From Halobacteriovorax sp. HLS (GTDB lineage: Bacteria; Bdellovibrionota; Bacteriovoracia; Bacteriovoracales; Bacteriovoracaceae): DNA of 64,000 nt. Where the stretch lies: positions 186,001 to 250,000 of the forward strand of contig NZ_QOCL01000009.1 in NCBI RefSeq assembly GCF_004006665.1, given 5' to 3'. This document shows positions 61,302-64,000 of this stretch, in pieces. The notes under the pieces were generated by a model that was given only the letters and a program-made list of their open reading frames with translations, was not told the origin of the DNA and ran no database searches. The translations under genes and the position numbers were made by a program. The first letter of the stretch is position 1. Every line of letters starts with the position of its first letter.

Positions 61302-62520
61302 TATTCTATTTTACTTATTATGTACGTTGAGTTTTGCTCAAGATAATCTGGCCTTGAATTTTGCTAGAGGAGACCTCTTTAGCGAAATTAGAGTAAATAC
61401 CGAAGAAACTTATCCTAAGTCTGCGGTAAATGTGAGTGTCTCACTTGCTTATATTAAGAATGCAAATCTTACGTTCAAGTTTCTAGATCTTCCTGTGCAG
61501 GGAGGGTTTGCAATACAACAAGACCAAAGAACTATCTTTGGAACGAAGGACCATGGTGGAGTTCAGTATACACTTAAAACCCAGGAGTTAATTTACTACT
61601 TTGATCGCGCAGGTGTAAATCAGATACCTCCAATAACTCTATATATCTCAGGAACAATAAGAGGGAAGAAAATAAGTGGAACTCTTAGAACTAAACCTGT
61701 CGAGCTAAAGGTCAATAGTATTGACTCTACTTTTAGCTATGCTGCTCTTGAAAGTAGTGCTGAGGTTGAAGTTGATATACCAAGTGATCGAGAGCTTAAA
61801 AAAGGAGATTCTCTTACTTATCTATTAACTTTAAAAAGCAGTGGTAGCTCATCTCTCTATTTGCCACAAATCCGTTTTAATGAGGCACAAGATGTTGTCT
61901 ATTATTATAAGAAGTTAAAATCTTCGGATACTTCTAATCGTGGAGATTTAGAGTCTATTGTTCAGTATGAGGTTACTGCTGTTTACAATAGGGCCGGTGA
62001 GTTTACTCCAACTATTTCACCTATTTATTACTATAATATTTCAAGCGGTGAAATTGAGTCTGTAGACTTTGATCTCGAAACAATCCAGTTATCAGGATTT
62101 TATATTACTAAGCAGATGCGAAAGATAATTACTATAGTTCTTACTTTTATTGCTCTATTCGTACTAGTTTATATTTTAAAACGAGAACAGATAAGAGGTT
62201 ATGTCGCGCAGAAATTAAGAAAGAGACAGTTAATATCACAGTTTAAACAGGCGCTAACATCGAAGGAGTACTCGAAAGTAATCTCTCTCTTTTATAAGGC
62301 CCTTGATGAGTTTTCTCCAGACAATTACTTTTTGAAGAAGTTCTTGTTACAAGTTTCAAGTTCAGAATTAGAACCCCTAGATCATCTCCTTGAGAATCAC
62401 TATAGTAGTCGGAGTAAAAATATTCATACTGATAAATTAAAAGTATTATTTAATGAGGTTGCCTCTAGTAGAAAATGTGACTTTGAAGATGCTAGGATAA
62501 ACTTAGAAATAAACACGTAA
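61285..62520 (+). CDS. batD: BatD-like protein of the aerotolerance operon
   Basis: The 411-residue protein has a signal peptide (MKRIISILFYLLCTLSFAQ), beta-sandwich-type extracytoplasmic sequence (ETYPKSAVNVSVSLAYIKN, RAGVNQIPPITLYISG) and a late helix (IITIVLTFIALFVLVYIL) followed by a charged cytoplasmic tail. This is the BatD plan. The start overlaps the end of the batB-batC gene by 17 bases. It is the last gene of the operon and is followed by a strong terminator. Confidence 0.85.
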   Translation: MKRIISILFYLLCTLSFAQDNLALNFARGDLFSEIRVNTEETYPKSAVNVSVSLAYIKNANLTFKFLDLPVQGGFAIQQDQRTIFGTKDHGGVQYTLKTQELIYYFDRAGVNQIPPITLYISGTIRGKKISGTLRTKPVELKVNSIDSTFSYAALESSAEVEVDIPSDRELKKGDSLTYLLTLKSSGSSSLYLPQIRFNEAQDVVYYYKKLKSSDTSNRGDLESIVQYEVTAVYNRAGEFTPTISPIYYYNISSGEIESVDFDLETIQLSGFYITKQMRKIITIVLTFIALFVLVYILKREQIRGYVAQKLRKRQLISQFKQALTSKEYSKVISLFYKALDEFSPDNYFLKKFLLQVSSSELEPLDHLLENHYSSRSKNIHTDKLKVLFNEVASSRKCDFEDARINLEINT

Positions 62521-62542
62521 AAAAGCTAATATTTAAAATATA

Positions 62543-62571
62543 AAAAAAGGCCTCTAATAGAGGCCTTTTTT
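62543..62571. terminator. bidirectional intrinsic terminator between batD and the helicase gene
   Basis: AAAAAAGGCCTCT, a three-base loop AAT, then AGAGGCCTTTTTT: a 13-bp stem with a GC-rich core of 7 pairs. The A-run and T-run make it work in both directions, serving the convergent genes on each side. Confidence 0.93.
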
Positions 62572-62572
62572 A

Positions 62573-64000
62573 TTAGCTTAAACTAAGTTCAATTTGTTTG
62601 AATCGTCCCTCGCCAACAGAGCTTGTTTTGAATTTCTTATCTTCACTTATGTATTGGTGAACAATTCTTCTCTCTGCTGGATTCATGCTCTTTAAAAGAA
62701 CTGCTTCTTTAGAGCTGATTACTTTCTTTTTCATTTTGTCTACAAGAGCACAAATATCTTTTTCAGACTTCTTTTTATCTCTTGTATTTCTATCGTTGTA
62801 TTCTTTTTGTTGTTCTTCACTAAAGCACTTAATTGAAAGTTTAACTTCATCTTTTACATAAACTTTACGTAATAAGAATTGCTTAATTAATGTTTCAAAA
62901 GCTGTAAGTAGTTCTGCCTTCTTACGTAGTACAAGACCGAGGTCTTTTCCTGAAAGAGAAACTTTAAGAAGACCATCTTTAAAAGATACTTTAACAAATA
63001 GTTCTAGTTGAGCTTTCTTAATTATACTAATTAAAAAAGGAGTTAGAATCTTCTTATAGATTGGCTTTAAAGAGTGCTTGTAAGTTGTAACTCTTGGTCC
63101 AAAGAAGAAGAATTTCTTTCCACCAACAGACTCTACAGTTGTATTTAGTAGGTGGTCGTCATTAATATCAAAGTAAGTAAGGGCCGCTTTTATAGAGTCT
63201 TGCTCACTAGTGGCCTTGTTAAAGAAGAATCTTCTATCATCTTTAAAAACTTTTGAACTAAATGGGACAGTACTTGTCTTTGGTTTGATATCATTTCTAG
63301 ATTCAGACTTAGAGTCTTTATCTTTAAAGTCTTTTTTCTTAAAATCTTTTTTATCTTTAGAAAATCTCTCACTTCTTTCAGTCACCATAAGTGTCTTCGC
63401 ATCAAGGTATGGTTTTTGAGCGATATCTGTAGCAAAGTCATCATTTTCTAAATCCATCTTAGGTATTTTACTACCAATGAATTCATAAATCGGGTCTAGG
63501 TTTTCACAGTCTTCAAAAGCACAGAAACTAATTGCATGACCATCTTTTCCGGCCCTTCCTGTTCTACCAATTCTATGAACATAACTAGCGGCTTCATTTG
63601 GAAGGTCATAGTTTATAACAAGATTGACATCCTTAACATCAAGTCCACGGGCAGCAACATCAGTACAAACTAAGATAGTCACTTCTTTTGCTCTGAATTC
63701 TTCCATTAATTTTGTTCTTTTATTTTGTGCCATTCTTCCTGAAATTGGCTTGGCCTTAAAGTTCATCTTCTTTAACCACTCAGCTACTAAGTGAGTTTGA
63801 AATTGAGTGTTACAAAATACAATTGCATATGCATCTTCGTGATCTCTAAGTTGCTTAACAAGTAGTGGCATCTTTTCATTCTTATCAATCATCGCAATTT
63901 TGTGATCGATATTATCTACTAACATTGAGTCTGCATTTAATTTGATTTCTACTGGGTGAGAACCATATTTGAATGCTGTGTTTAGAACATCCATATTCGT
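62573..64000 (-). CDS. DEAD-box RNA helicase fused to a KhpB/Jag-like module; N-terminal part beyond the window
   Basis: The frame continues past the right edge; 476 codons are visible (the first in-window ATG at 63994 is internal). The first about 190 residues are the second RecA lobe of a DEAD-box helicase ([30 protein letters not shown]). A lysine/aspartate-rich linker follows (about 200-245). Then comes a full KhpB/Jag-like set: a Jag-N-type segment ([13 protein letters not shown]...[10 protein letters not shown]), a KH-like domain whose GxxG loop has become VLRKK, and an R3H domain ([13 protein letters not shown]...[12 protein letters not shown]). KhpB proteins bind RNA. The fusion suggests a helicase guided by its own RNA-binding tail. 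The ATP-binding N-terminal lobe cannot be seen here. Confidence 0.9.
   Translation of the reverse strand, partial: TNMDVLNTAFKYGSHPVEIKLNADSMLVDNIDHKIAMIDKNEKMPLLVKQLRDHEDAYAIVFCNTQFQTHLVAEWLKKMNFKAKPISGRMAQNKRTKLMEEFRAKEVTILVCTDVAARGLDVKDVNLVINYDLPNEAASYVHRIGRTGRAGKDGHAISFCAFEDCENLDPIYEFIGSKIPKMDLENDDFATDIAQKPYLDAKTLMVTERSERFSKDKKDFKKKDFKDKDSKSESRNDIKPKTSTVPFSSKVFKDDRRFFFNKATSEQDSIKAALTYFDINDDHLLNTTVESVGGKKFFFFGPRVTTYKHSLKPIYKKILTPFLISIIKKAQLELFVKVSFKDGLLKVSLSGKDLGLVLRKKAELLTAFETLIKQFLLRKVYVKDEVKLSIKCFSEEQQKEYNDRNTRDKKKSEKDICALVDKMKKKVISSKEAVLLKSMNPAERRIVHQYISEDKKFKTSSVGEGRFKQIELSLS

Overview
The window is about 36% GC and densely packed on both strands. Many gene products are envelope proteins (lipoproteins, beta-barrels, secreted enzymes). 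The mix of an HD-GYP protein, a Bat (aerotolerance) operon, an Omp85 protein and a very large surface lipoprotein suits a Gram-negative predatory bacterium of the Bacteriovoracales/Halobacteriovorax type. That assignment is inference from gene style and composition; there is no rRNA or other marker here to prove it.

Layout. (1) 1-2417, minus strand: rlmG, a DCC-family thiol protein and a leucyl aminopeptidase cut by the left edge. (2) 2542-3456: the ribosome-assembly GTPase rbgA. (3) 3712-22782: one gene of 19 kb, 30% of the window. It encodes a predicted lipoprotein of about 6,356 residues with 12 tandem Ig-like repeats, about 18 short cysteine-pair modules and 12 LamG/concanavalin-like domains. 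(4) 22770-30913: CBS-pair protein, outer-membrane barrel, RNase D-like exonuclease, pyroglutamyl peptidase, an AsmA-like protein, a secreted orphan, an HD-GYP protein with an MFS-like transporter, and a DUF5718-like protein. (5) 30893-33536, minus strand: a compact phospholipid-synthesis operon (CDP-alcohol phosphatidyltransferase, cdsA, plsC) ending in a small DMT-type membrane protein. (6) 33644-46772: single genes and convergent pairs (MAPEG, MipA/OmpV, HIT, M14 carboxypeptidase, HD phosphohydrolase, ABC-F, solute-binding protein, exonuclease III, YihY/BrkB, phospholipase D, threonine ammonia-lyase, proline iminopeptidase, a secreted orphan, fxsA). (7) 46870-49164: a five-POTRA Omp85 protein. 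(8) 49280-52633: small proteins (one-TM protein, a secreted SecD P1-head-like protein, a Sui1/YciH factor, a receiver-like protein) leading into a ClC chloride transporter with CBS domains. (9) 52638-54827: an octahaem cytochrome c lipoprotein with a HEAT/TPR-like tail. (10) 54959-62520: a sulfatase followed by moxR, DUF58, DUF4381-like, batA, a batB-batC fusion and batD, mostly with ATGA/GTGA overlaps, closed by a strong terminator. (11) 62573-64000: the 3' part of a DEAD-box RNA helicase fused to a complete KhpB/Jag-like module.

How the genes fit together. The phospholipid cluster runs from lysophosphatidate acylation to CDP-diacylglycerol to a phosphatidyl-alcohol product. The moxR-bat operon should build an envelope VWA-protein complex, with a secreted sulfatase apparently made from the same transcript. 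Most convergent gene pairs overlap at their 3' ends; the two clearly spaced pairs have a conspicuous hairpin between them. I see no tRNA, rRNA, CRISPR array, insertion sequence or phage genes. No gene-free stretch exceeds 300 bases; the longest are 3457-3711 (possible promoter and palindrome), 40095-40320 (nothing I can name) and 46042-46259 (one inverted repeat).
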